A stretch of 64,000 bases of DNA. Source: Flammeovirgaceae bacterium. GTDB lineage: Bacteria; Bacteroidota; Bacteroidia; Cytophagales; Cyclobacteriaceae. The notes under the pieces are model-generated. The model made no database searches and was not told the origin of the DNA. It saw nothing but the letters and a program-made list of their open reading frames with translations. The stretch spans positions 1-64,000 of the forward strand of contig JAIYCV010000030.1 in the NCBI GenBank assembly GCA_027487845.1, in the 5' to 3' direction. Shown in pieces: positions 7,352 to 15,720 of this stretch; positions within the stretch are counted from its first letter, which is position 1, and every line of letters starts with the position of its first letter. Made by a program: the position numbers and the translations under genes.

Positions 7352-9211
7352 TTACCAACCTATGCCGTAATCTTCTCCATGATTACTGCTTCCACCCCAA
7401 AATGAGCCATGCTTCCAATCGAAGTAAATGGCATTTATTGGTCCGCTGGTGCGGTCATCAAAGCGAATTTTATAACCCATTCCTTGAAGTTCTTTTCGCA
7501 CATAGGGTGGAGTGCTGTCGTGCAGTAAAATGTTCCCATTTTTTGGTGAACGATCGTCACCTCCTAATGAAAGGCGAAGTTGATCGGTATTAATGTTTGG
7601 TGCTTCGGTTGCCTCTTGTACCGTCATGTTAAATTCCACCATATCTAAAAAGAATTGGAGTAGGTTTTGATCTTGCGTATCTCCGCCTTGCACCGCAAAA
7701 GACAAAAATGGTTTGCCATCTTTAAGAGCAAGGGTAGGAGTGAGTGTTACTCGCGGACGCTTTCCTGGTTCCACCACGTTATATGGATTCTCTTTTGGAT
7801 TGGTTACAAAACTCTGCATTCGTTGACTCATCCCGATCCCCGTTTTGCCTGCAATACAAGCCGGGTTCCATCCTCCACTGGGTGTGATGCTTACCACCCA
7901 TCCTTCTTTGTCAGCTGCTTCCACCGAAGTGGTTCCAAGAAATACTTGGTGCAGATAGTCTTCACTTAATGTTTTCGTGTAAGTTTCCCTTGAAGCAGTA
8001 TTCCATTCTTTTAATACCTCTTTATATGGATTAATTTTTCCCTCATATGGATAGGGATCGCCAGGAGAAGCTTTGGTATCGTTACGTTCCCAATTGATGG
8101 CTTTGATTCTCTCTTTAGCGTACTCCTTCGATAGTAATCCTTTGATCGGTTCTTCGGGCGCGAAGTAGGGATCGCCATAATAAAAATCACGGTCAGCAAA
8201 GGTTAAGTTCATCACTTGATACAGCGTGTGGATGTATTTTGCTGAATTAAAGCCCATTGATTTAAGGTCGATGTTTTCAAGCATGTTCAGTGCTTGTAAC
8301 ATCACAGGCCCTTGAGTCCATTGTTGCATTTTATAGACTTCAATGCCTTTGTAATTTACCATCAAAGGTTCTTCGGTTATCACTTTCCAATTCGCCAGGT
8401 CTTGTTCCGTTACTAGCCCGCCTTGTTCTTGACAGCTTCTGGCAAACTCTTTTGCTATATCGCCTTTATAAAATTTGTCATACGCAGCATAGATGGCTTC
8501 TTTTCTAGTTTTTCCTTTTTTTTTTTTTTTTTGCTCAGCGTCCACTAATTTCTGCAAAGTGGCCAATAAATCGGGTTGTCTGAAAATCTCACCTGCTTCA
8601 GGGGCTTCCCGCTTCTCACCCAAGTGCGGAAAAAATACAGCTTTCGAATAAGGCCATTCTTTCAAGCGCGCTTTTTGCGCTTCAAAACTGTTGGCCGTTT
8701 GCGCCTCTATAGGATAACCATCTGCCAATTGCATTGCAGGAGCCAACACCTCTTTTAGGCTCATGGTGCCATATTCAGCAAGCATTGTCATCAGCCCGCC
8801 AGGTGTGCCGGGAGTTACAGCAGCCAACGGGCCATATTGAGGCGGATAATTCATTCCTTTTGATTTAAAGAAATCGGCAGTAGCCCCAGTAGGCGCTACC
8901 CCAAGGGCGTTAATGGCAATCACCTTTTTTGTTTTAGGATTATAAATGAGTGCTTGCGTTTCGCCTCCCCAGCTTAGTACATCGAACATGGTACAAGTGG
9001 ATGCTAACATGGCGCAGGAGGCATCTATTGCGTTGCCTCCCTTTGCGAAAATCAGTGCGCCAGCTGTTGCCGCCAACGGTTTGCCAGTAACCGCCATCCA
9101 ATGCTTTCCGTGCAACGGGGGCTTCTGGGTGGTTACGGGTAAATTATTGAATGATTGACTAAATCCAGGAATCGAAACAAAAAGGTGTACCACCAAAATT
9201 AACTTCTTCAT
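7352..9211 (-). CDS. Gamma-glutamyltransferase-like Ntn hydrolase (secreted)
   Basis: A 619-residue precursor with an N-terminal signal peptide (MKKLILVVHLFVSIPGFSQS). The Ntn-hydrolase fold is seen in GTPLAATAGALIFAKGGNAIDA near 42-64 and in the autocleavage site GTTSVEAADKEG, where T427 would be the new N-terminal nucleophile of the small subunit. The oxyanion-type GG is kept (QGGD) and PGKRP is present, but the serine pair that follows PGKRP in Escherichia coli GGT is replaced (PGKRPRVTLTP). This suggests a divergent subfamily with another acyl substrate, such as an acylase, rather than classical glutathione breakdown. Residues 228-232 are five lysines from an uninterrupted 17-A run, a likely slippage site. 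Confidence 0.82.
   Translation of the reverse strand: MKKLILVVHLFVSIPGFSQSFNNLPVTTQKPPLHGKHWMAVTGKPLAATAGALIFAKGGNAIDASCAMLASTCTMFDVLSWGGETQALIYNPKTKKVIAINALGVAPTGATADFFKSKGMNYPPQYGPLAAVTPGTPGGLMTMLAEYGTMSLKEVLAPAMQLADGYPIEAQTANSFEAQKARLKEWPYSKAVFFPHLGEKREAPEAGEIFRQPDLLATLQKLVDAEQKKKKKGKTRKEAIYAAYDKFYKGDIAKEFARSCQEQGGLVTEQDLANWKVITEEPLMVNYKGIEVYKMQQWTQGPVMLQALNMLENIDLKSMGFNSAKYIHTLYQVMNLTFADRDFYYGDPYFAPEEPIKGLLSKEYAKERIKAINWERNDTKASPGDPYPYEGKINPYKEVLKEWNTASRETYTKTLSEDYLHQVFLGTTSVEAADKEGWVVSITPSGGWNPACIAGKTGIGMSQRMQSFVTNPKENPYNVVEPGKRPRVTLTPTLALKDGKPFLSFAVQGGDTQDQNLLQFFLDMVEFNMTVQEATEAPNINTDQLRLSLGGDDRSPKNGNILLHDSTPPYVRKELQGMGYKIRFDDRTSGPINAIYFDWKHGSFWGGSSNHGEDYGIGW
8516..8532 (-). repeat. 17-base homopolymer (A17 on the coding strand) inside an open reading frame
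   Basis: A continuous run of 17 T on the plus strand, A17 in the sense of the GGT-like gene. It encodes the end of a glutamine codon and five lysines, then GGA. The frame is intact at this length (2+15 bases). Runs of this size are prone to slippage in replication, transcription and translation and also to sequencing error. Confidence 0.9.
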
Positions 9212-9274
9212 AGCAAATATTTGAAGCCAAGATAGGTTAAGCTAGAAATAAAACAACGTTGATTTTTACGAATA

Positions 9275-9481
9275 TTAATTATGGGCTTTGGAGGCAACTC
9301 CAAAACCAAGTAAAGTGACTACACCCAAGAATAACATAACACCACCAAAACCAGTTAGCTTGGAAACATAAAATTGGTTATTGGCTCGGTCGCTGGCACG
9401 CGTAATATATTGGTATCGCAGGCAGCTTGAAAAACAAATGGCAACGATGAGTAATGAGATGCAAGAAAACAACGTCTTCAT
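9275..9481 (-). CDS. Small predicted lipoprotein
   Basis: A 68-residue protein starting at the ATG at 9481 (MKTLFSCISLL…). It has a short basic N terminus, a hydrophobic core and a lipobox-like CFSSC, followed by a short polar stretch and a C-terminal hydrophobic segment rich in glycine (FGGVMLFLGVVTLLGFG). It therefore looks like a lipid-anchored or membrane-spanning small envelope protein. An upstream in-frame ATG at 9505 would add eight polar residues before the signal and is less likely. No family is recognised. Confidence 0.6.
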   Translation of the reverse strand: MKTLFSCISLLIVAICFSSCLRYQYITRASDRANNQFYVSKLTGFGGVMLFLGVVTLLGFGVASKAHN

Positions 9482-9594
9482 GTGTGTTATCGTTTCCGAT
9501 TCCAAGGCAATTCCCTTGCCGAAATTTGTGATTTCTCCTTCTTTATCCTTACTTGACCATTCATAAGTTGAACTTTATCAATTCGAATTAGACT

Positions 9595-11127
9595 ATGCAT
9601 CAATCTGCAGCCGATAAGAAAAAACTATGGTCCGTGATCATTGCGTCTTCAGTAGGCACTTTGATCGAATGGTATGACTTTTTTATTTTCGGAAGTCTTG
9701 CTGTAATCCTCTCCGAACAGTTCTTTCCCAAGAGCAATCCTACCGCAGCATTTTTATCTACACTGGCAACTTTTGCGGCAGGTTTTGTGGTAAGGCCATT
9801 TGGTGCATTGGTATTTGGTAGACTTGGCGACTTGGTGGGAAGGAAGTATACTTTTTTGGTTACACTGGTATTGATGGGTGGCTCTACGTTTGCAATTGGC
9901 TTGGTGCCAGGGTATGAAACGATCGGTATTTTTGCGCCACTGCTGGTTTTGCTTTTGCGACTAGCTCAAGGGTTGGCCCTTGGCGGGGAATATGGTGGTG
10001 CCGCAACCTATGTGGCAGAATATGCGCCTGCCGAAAAGAGAGGTTATTACACCAGTTTCATTCAAACTACCGCAACGCTGGGTTTTTTCGTATCGCTAGG
10101 TGTTATATTACTTGTGCGCAATTATATTGGTGTAGACGCATTCGGTAGTTGGGGCTGGCGTATTCCTTTCCTGCTCTCTTCACTTTTAGTGGGCGTTTCT
10201 ATATTCATTCGCCTTCGAATGCAAGAATCGCCCTTGTTTACCAAAATAAAATCAGAAGGCAAACTCTCTAAAAACCCGATTAAAGAAAGCTTTGGCAATA
10301 AAGAAAACTTGAAACTCGTGTTGCTCGCTTTATTTGGAGCAACAGCGGGGCAAGGGGTAGTTTGGTATACGGGGCAGTTTTATGCACTCTCCTTTATGCA
10401 AAAGAATTGTATGCTAGAGTTCTCACAGTCTTATTACATCATGGCCATGGCACTTTTGCTGGGGACACCCTTGTTTATTGCCTTTGGTGCCTGGTCGGAT
10501 AAAATTGGCCGAAAGTATATTATGATGACGGGCCTTATCGTGGCGGCTTTGATTTACCGTCCCCTTTACAAGCAAATGTATTCACTCACCAATGTTGAAT
10601 TGAAAACGGAGGTGGCTGGGGCGGAGCAGATTTCTAAATCTACGGCATATAGTGAATCGGGCGATACAATACGAACCAGCAAGCGGATTGCAACCTACAC
10701 TGACGGTTCAAAAGTAACCGTAAGCTCAAAAGTGGTTACTGGCGCTGATAAAAAGCAGGTCAGGTCAGAAAGCAAAAAGGAGGTTACCTTGGCTACCTCT
10801 AATTTTATCCTGATGGTCGCGTTGATTTTCGTTCAATTGAATTTAGTGGCCATGGTGTACGGCCCCATAGCTGCCTTTTTAGTTGAATTATTTCCAACTA
10901 AAATTCGGTATACTTCTATGTCATTGCCCTACCATATCGGGAATGGCGTTTTTGGAGGACTTACTCCATTTATAGCCACTAGTTTATTTGAATATAGTAA
11001 ATCGGATGCGCAGCCAGGTGGCGATCCTTTTGCTGGCCTGTGGTACCCCATTGTGGTGGCTTTCATAAGCTTTGTAATTGGGATGATTTACCTGAGCAAT
11101 AGGAGAAAAACGAGTGTAATGGAGTAG
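9595..11127 (+). CDS. MFS transporter, metabolite:H+ symporter (MHS) family
   Basis: A 510-residue twelve-helix transporter. MHS/ProP-ShiA features are visible: TLIEWYDFFIFG (22-33), GRLGDLVGRKY (75-85), the conserved LAQGLALGGEYGGAATYVAEYAP block (123-145) and a second half motif GAWSDKIGRKY (298-308). Members carry organic acids, osmolytes or shikimate with protons across the inner membrane; the substrate is not predictable. Residues about 327-400, between helices 9 and 10, form a long hydrophilic threonine/serine/lysine-rich insertion that ProP-type proteins lack. It is transcribed divergently from the small lipoprotein gene. Confidence 0.85.
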   Translation: MHQSAADKKKLWSVIIASSVGTLIEWYDFFIFGSLAVILSEQFFPKSNPTAAFLSTLATFAAGFVVRPFGALVFGRLGDLVGRKYTFLVTLVLMGGSTFAIGLVPGYETIGIFAPLLVLLLRLAQGLALGGEYGGAATYVAEYAPAEKRGYYTSFIQTTATLGFFVSLGVILLVRNYIGVDAFGSWGWRIPFLLSSLLVGVSIFIRLRMQESPLFTKIKSEGKLSKNPIKESFGNKENLKLVLLALFGATAGQGVVWYTGQFYALSFMQKNCMLEFSQSYYIMAMALLLGTPLFIAFGAWSDKIGRKYIMMTGLIVAALIYRPLYKQMYSLTNVELKTEVAGAEQISKSTAYSESGDTIRTSKRIATYTDGSKVTVSSKVVTGADKKQVRSESKKEVTLATSNFILMVALIFVQLNLVAMVYGPIAAFLVELFPTKIRYTSMSLPYHIGNGVFGGLTPFIATSLFEYSKSDAQPGGDPFAGLWYPIVVAFISFVIGMIYLSNRRKTSVME

Positions 11128-11222
11128 TCAAAACCTTTGGTGAAAAGTTAGTTTTGGTTTGGATAAGCAGAGAATGGAATTTTGATACAAACTTTGCTAA
11201 TATTGCACCCTCAAAATCAACT

Positions 11223-11297
11223 CGAGGTGTAGCGCAGCCCGGTTAGCGCACCACGTTAGGGACGTGGGGGTCGGATGTTCGAATCATCTCACCTCGA
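11223..11297 (+). tRNA. tRNA-Pro, anticodon AGG
   Basis: A full cloverleaf can be drawn. The acceptor is CGAGGTG with CACCTCG (11290-11296) and discriminator A (11297). The D stem is GCGC/GCGC, the anticodon stem CCACG/CGTGG with loop TTAGGGA (11256-11262), the variable loop GGGTC and the T loop TTCGAAT (11278-11284). The anticodon at 11258-11260 is AGG. The body is clearly that of bacterial tRNA-Pro (C1-G72, G36G37). CCA is not encoded. A34 is unusual for bacterial proline tRNA. Confidence 0.95.
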
Positions 11298-11298
11298 C

Positions 11299-11332
11299 AC
11301 AAGAGCAGCCAAGGTTTGGCTGCTCTTGTTTT
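11299..11332 (+). terminator. Intrinsic terminator after tRNA-Pro
   Basis: Perfect 12-base-pair stem ACAAGAGCAGCC (11299-11310) with GGCTGCTCTTGT (11318-11329), 7-base loop, followed by a short T run. It lies directly downstream of the tRNA. Because the stem is symmetric it may also serve the leftward gene ending at 11348. Confidence 0.88.
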
Positions 11333-11347
11333 GAAAAGTAAAATGTG

Positions 11348-14300
11348 TTAGCGCGCTAGCAGAAGATTTCCCGTCTCTGGCTTTTTATCTGAACAAGAAA
11401 GCAAATAATAATAAGTGCCTTCGGGTGCAGCCTTCCCATTGTAATTTCCATCCCAGTCGTTTTTATACCCCTTCTGCTCGAATACTTTAGAGCCATTCTT
11501 ATCAAAAAGAGTTAACGTGCAGTCTTGATAAAATTCTATCCCTGGAATAATCCAAACGTCATTTTTCCCATCCCCATTAGGTGTGAAAACATTAGTCACC
11601 TTCAAGGGAGGTGGCTCTGTATCTATTGAGATATCAATTGAGTTTTTTCCCGAGCAGCCATCGGTGACTACGCCTGTTACCGTGTAGGTAGTGTTTGCGG
11701 TTGGCTTCGCTTTCGGATTGGCAATATTCGGGTTGTCCAACGTTTCCGCGGGAAGCCAGCTATAGTTGTCAGCACCAGAAGCGGTAAGCTGAACTTCGTT
11801 GCCTAGCGACACAGAAAGTTTGTCTGAAGTAACAGTAATTGTTGGTGCTGGCTTTGTTCCAACAATTAATTGAGATGAACTAGAACACCCGTTTTGATCG
11901 ATTGTAGTTACTGAGTAAGTGCCTGCCTGAGATATGGAAATAGAGGGTGTGGTAGCGTTTGTATTCCACGTAATTGACGTGAAACTTCCAGATAAAGACA
12001 GTGTCTTTGTTTCGTCTTTGCACACTGAAAGCGAACTGGGGGAGAACACTGGTTTTATGGCCGTACTGATAGTAGTAGGCTTAGTAGTTTTTGAAGAGCA
12101 ACCCGTTACTCCTTGGTAATCCACCGTAAGTACCACCGAAAAAGTGGCTCCAGAAGAATAGGAATGAGAAGGGCTTGGCAATTCGGAAGTGGTACCATCT
12201 CCAAACAACCAAGCATAAGTGGGGGTAGATTTAGGATCTGTTGTACTTTGATTGTTAAACGTGAGGTTTACTCCACTGCAAAGTGTGGCGGGAGAAATAG
12301 AAAACGCAGGGACTGGCAGCGTAAGTACGGTAATTTTTGAAAGACTTGTGGTTTGGGGGGCGCAATTTGCTTCCAACGATGTGATGGTCGCATAATAATC
12401 GCCAGTCGCTGTTACGATTAAGGTGGAACTCTGTTCACCCGGTATCTCTCCGGCCGCATTAAACCATTGATAGCCAAAACCAGACGTTAAAACGGGTGAG
12501 AGGCCTAAAATTTTCGAAGTGCCTTCACAAAGCACATCGCCACCGCTGTTGGTGATGATGAACGCTGGGATATCAATATTCTCAGCTGTAACAGTGACTG
12601 TTTTTGCGATACAACCTCCGGAAGCCAATGAGCCACCTTTTATGATATCCACTGAATAGATGCCCGCCTTTTCATTGCTGAAGTTACTCACGGTGGCAGT
12701 TAAGCTTGGGCTACTGACTAAATAACCCGCAGGCCCCGTCCACCTGTATTCTGTGGCACCAACATTGTTGATAGATAGTTGAAGGTCGCTTCCTGTGCAA
12801 ACGGGGCTGGTACTGGTGGGGGCAGGCGTGTCTGATAATGCAGCATCGGTAGCAGAAACAGTAATGGTGGTGGTGGGCGAGGTTTGCAGACAAGCACCAC
12901 TCGCACTGGTTGCCGTTACTGAATAGTTGCCTGAAGTGGTGACAGCCAATTCTGCGGCTGTAACGGGTAAGATTGTTCCGCCATTTTTCCATTCATATTG
13001 AGTGCCAGGGCTATTAGAGGCTGTTAAAATAAGAGGATACCCGCTGCAAATTGTTAAGGAGCCTTCCGGGCTTATCTTCGGTATTAGGCAAGAAGTGTTT
13101 CTGAAAATAGAGACCTTTGACGCTGGCACTCCTGTTTGGTTGTCGTCAACGCTGGCAAACACAATGTCAGGTTTTGCGTCACCGTCCATATCGCCAATCC
13201 GCACATGTCGATTGATAAACTGGGTATTTAATGTAAGAAGGTCTGCGAATTTAATTGACCCCACATCGCTTTCATTATTTAAAATGCTAATTGTTTTTCC
13301 AACAGTATTGTCAATTGATGAGATAGCAATGTCAATTTTTCCATCTCCGTCCAGATCTCCCAAATCTAGGCCCCAAGGTCGGATGTTTGTGCGAATCAAT
13401 TGAATAGCACCGAAGCTAAGTTTTGACGCTGTGCTTTCATTTTTAAAAATGGCGACATCGGAACCTAACAGACGAGTAGCAATAATATCGGGCTTTTCGT
13501 CTCCATCTAAATCACCCACTCTTACGTTTACGATCGAACTGCTCACCGCCAACGTAGTGATGTCTGTTAAGTTAAAGTTTCCAGGGCTGCTTTTATTTGC
13601 ACAAATAAATAGGTTGCTGTTATCGGTGTTAAACTGGCTGGTGATAATTTCAGGGCTTCCATCACCGTTCATGTCTTTTATCTCTAGGGCATCTGTAGTA
13701 ACGGCCCCTGAAATACTCAACGTTCTTGCGGAGGCGAAAGACACAGTTGTAAGAGTGCTTTGGTTAGGGAGTATGCTTACTGTGTTACTTCCTTTATCCG
13801 TTACTACAATCTCTGGTTTACCATCTAGGTCAAGATCTGCAATAGCAACGCGTTTCACTTTTTTACCAGTCAACGGAATTGCTGAAATACTCCAATTGGC
13901 CCCCATGTTTCGATAGATAATTATTCTGTTTCCATCATTTCCTTCTGATGCAACAATATCAAGTTTACCATCGCCATTCAGGTCGCCCGTGGCAATATGA
14001 AACGTTTTAATATTAGACAATGCGCTGTTATTTTTTGTGAAATTGAGTGTAGAAGGTGTGCTTCCATTATACAAAATGGCGAGTGAGTTAAATTGGTCAC
14101 TCGCGCATACTACATCCGCAAGGTTATCACCGTTAAAATCGCCCAAAGCAATGTCATAAAGTCCAACATCAACAGCTCTTTGAAACTCGGTTTCGAAATT
14201 GGAAGGGGCTAATCCTTGATTGCCTCCAAAGCTCAACAAGAATTGGGTAGAAGAATATCCTGTCAATCCATTACTGGTATTGGTAACGCTAATATTATCG

Positions 14301-14548
14301 AAGGTCGTTCCTGTGGGAACAGCCACCTCTATAACCTGATTGGTAACCGATTTAATCGTACCAGCCAACGGCCCAAATAGTACCTTTAGTTTCGTAGCAT
14401 CCGTGCCGAACCCCGTGCCCTTTAACTGGATTATTTCTCCAAAAGATGCTTTAATTTTATCTATTGATGAAATGGTTGGCCGTTGGCTAAAGCCAGCATG
14501 ACAAGATAAAATAAGCAATGCCAAAACAATTTTTAGAATGCTCTTCAT
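11348..14548 (-). CDS. Type IX-secreted surface protein: IPT domain, seven FG-GAP repeats, Ig/PKD-like domains
   Basis: 1066 residues with a signal peptide (MKSILKIVLALLILSCHAGFS). In order: an IPT/TIG-like domain (about 25-105); seven FG-GAP/VCBS repeats with calcium-loop motifs such as GDFNGDNLAD, GDLNGDGKLD and GDLDGDGKID, enough for one seven-bladed beta-propeller; several Ig/PKD-like domains (one with TYAWLFGDGTTSELPSPSHSYSS); and a C-terminal type B (CHU_C) sorting domain starting at NVFTPNGDGKNDVW. The last marks export by the type IX secretion system and attachment to the cell surface. Binding partner unknown. The downstream barrel-protein gene starts the same leftward pair, 11 bases upstream of this one. 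Confidence 0.88.
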   Translation of the reverse strand: MKSILKIVLALLILSCHAGFSQRPTISSIDKIKASFGEIIQLKGTGFGTDATKLKVLFGPLAGTIKSVTNQVIEVAVPTGTTFDNISVTNTSNGLTGYSSTQFLLSFGGNQGLAPSNFETEFQRAVDVGLYDIALGDFNGDNLADVVCASDQFNSLAILYNGSTPSTLNFTKNNSALSNIKTFHIATGDLNGDGKLDIVASEGNDGNRIIIYRNMGANWSISAIPLTGKKVKRVAIADLDLDGKPEIVVTDKGSNTVSILPNQSTLTTVSFASARTLSISGAVTTDALEIKDMNGDGSPEIITSQFNTDNSNLFICANKSSPGNFNLTDITTLAVSSSIVNVRVGDLDGDEKPDIIATRLLGSDVAIFKNESTASKLSFGAIQLIRTNIRPWGLDLGDLDGDGKIDIAISSIDNTVGKTISILNNESDVGSIKFADLLTLNTQFINRHVRIGDMDGDAKPDIVFASVDDNQTGVPASKVSIFRNTSCLIPKISPEGSLTICSGYPLILTASNSPGTQYEWKNGGTILPVTAAELAVTTSGNYSVTATSASGACLQTSPTTTITVSATDAALSDTPAPTSTSPVCTGSDLQLSINNVGATEYRWTGPAGYLVSSPSLTATVSNFSNEKAGIYSVDIIKGGSLASGGCIAKTVTVTAENIDIPAFIITNSGGDVLCEGTSKILGLSPVLTSGFGYQWFNAAGEIPGEQSSTLIVTATGDYYATITSLEANCAPQTTSLSKITVLTLPVPAFSISPATLCSGVNLTFNNQSTTDPKSTPTYAWLFGDGTTSELPSPSHSYSSGATFSVVLTVDYQGVTGCSSKTTKPTTISTAIKPVFSPSSLSVCKDETKTLSLSGSFTSITWNTNATTPSISISQAGTYSVTTIDQNGCSSSSQLIVGTKPAPTITVTSDKLSVSLGNEVQLTASGADNYSWLPAETLDNPNIANPKAKPTANTTYTVTGVVTDGCSGKNSIDISIDTEPPPLKVTNVFTPNGDGKNDVWIIPGIEFYQDCTLTLFDKNGSKVFEQKGYKNDWDGNYNGKAAPEGTYYYLLSCSDKKPETGNLLLAR

Positions 14549-14559
14549 GACCGATTAGG

Positions 14560-15414
14560 TTAATATTTAGGCTTCTTACTACTTCGTGTTTTACCTAGAT
14601 TACGCACTTTCTTAGCTAAGTTCTTTTCAAATAAATAGGCACACGAAAGGCGTAACCCCATATTGCTTGATTGTAGGTTATCTTTATAAGTAGCAGGCAG
14701 CACATAGTCTGTGCTGTTTTTTTTACCCAACCAGGAATGCCCAATTTCCAATCGTACATCTACCATTATTTTTCGGCCACTTACTGGTTCCAAAAGAATG
14801 CCACCACCAAGGTTAAACCCCACTTGTAGCCTGTTTGCGTCCGAAACATAGACCGTATTGATTTCGCGCAAATCGTCACCTCTGCTTCCAAATTTTAGTT
14901 TGTAGTCTATTGCCGGCAAGCCGTTTTCCTCTAGTTCGCTATTGTTTATGGTTCCGCTTCCGCCCAACCAATAGCTAAAGATGGGGCCCGCCCCGATATA
15001 CCATTTGAACTGCTTCAGCGTAGCGGAGTTTAGGGTCTTCTTAAATTGTATATTGTAAAGCATTGGCAAATCTATGTAGCGATAGATAACTCTATTCTGT
15101 AACGATGCATCGGTTATTCCCTGTACATTTTTTCCTTTCGTAGAGTATAGCAATTCGGTGTGCAAAAAGTATCGTTGTTTCACCTCAAAAGCCGCCACCA
15201 GACCAATGTTAAAGCCGGGAATCGGGTGGCTACTCACTACACCTTGTTGAGTGGGGTCATCCAAACGAGTCCAAGAGTATTGTAAACCGCCTTTTACACC
15301 GTATTGAAAGATCAGATTCTCCACCCTAGTGGACGGTCCTTTTGTGTTTTGAGCGTTAAGATCAACACTCACAAAAAGAACCAGCGCAAAAAGGATTTTA
15401 ATGAATTTCTCCAT
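14560..15414 (-). CDS. Outer-membrane beta-barrel protein (PorT-like)
   Basis: 284 residues with a signal peptide (FIKILFALVLFVSVDLNAQ) and the alternating aromatic/polar pattern of small Bacteroidota barrels: YGVKGGLQYSWTRL, FNIGLVAAFEVKQRYFLHTELLYS, MLYNIQF, WYIGAGPIFSYWLGGSG, LQVGFNLGGGILLEPVSGRKIMVDVRLEIGHSWLG and a terminal LRLSCAYLF strand. It is encoded immediately upstream of the 1066-aa type IX substrate with 11 bases between, so the two are probably co-expressed; an anchoring or accessory role is possible. Specific assignment to PorT itself is not claimed. Confidence 0.72.
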   Translation of the reverse strand: MEKFIKILFALVLFVSVDLNAQNTKGPSTRVENLIFQYGVKGGLQYSWTRLDDPTQQGVVSSHPIPGFNIGLVAAFEVKQRYFLHTELLYSTKGKNVQGITDASLQNRVIYRYIDLPMLYNIQFKKTLNSATLKQFKWYIGAGPIFSYWLGGSGTINNSELEENGLPAIDYKLKFGSRGDDLREINTVYVSDANRLQVGFNLGGGILLEPVSGRKIMVDVRLEIGHSWLGKKNSTDYVLPATYKDNLQSSNMGLRLSCAYLFEKNLAKKVRNLGKTRSSKKPKY

Positions 15415-15720
15415 GCATAAAATTAATGTAAAGATAGTCAGGAGTCTTTTATTTGTGACTATCTAATCAGTCTAAGTGAGTCAATAAGCAGACGAACAGC
15501 CGTCAGCGACAAAATTCAGGTTAAAAAAATCGCCTTTTGAACAAAAAATGTAAAATAAAAGTTGACACAACACGTCAACCCAAATGCAACTAAAGATTAA
15601 CAATCGAATTCTTACTTAATGTTTTGGTAACACTTGGCTAATATTAATTTTGCGATCTTTGCGAAAATTGGAAATTACAAGGGTCAGAAGGTGTTGGAAT
15701 TACGCTGTAATTAGTAGACT
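15415..15720. other. Divergent intergenic region (306 bases)
   Basis: Separates the leftward barrel gene from the rightward nonulosonic-type cassette. The right part holds the promoter listed at 15623-15652. The rest is AT-rich with no open frame or stable hairpin that I could find beyond a small TTGACACAACACGTCAA inverted repeat near 15563-15579. Confidence 0.6.
15623..15652 (+). promoter_or_regulatory. Bacteroidota-type promoter of the nonulosonic cassette
   Basis: TTTG (15623-15626), an 18-base spacer and TAATTTTG (15645-15652) match the Bacteroidota sigma consensus TTTG-N17-20-TAnnTTTG exactly in the -7 box. It lies about 70 bases before the first start codon. A second partial box, GATCTTTG, follows. 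Confidence 0.7.

Noticed and set aside
8946-9158. Small plus-strand gene opposite the GGT-like gene
   Set aside because: It mirrors the conserved N-terminal coding region of the minus-strand enzyme and has no recognisable protein character.
11298-11347. Integrated element attachment site at the tRNA-Pro 3' end
   Set aside because: No integrase and no second copy of the tRNA 3' end were found in the window.
12113-13916. Open frames on the plus strand opposite the 1066-aa gene
   Set aside because: Shadow frames of a repeat-rich gene with no family pattern, no signal and no promoter.
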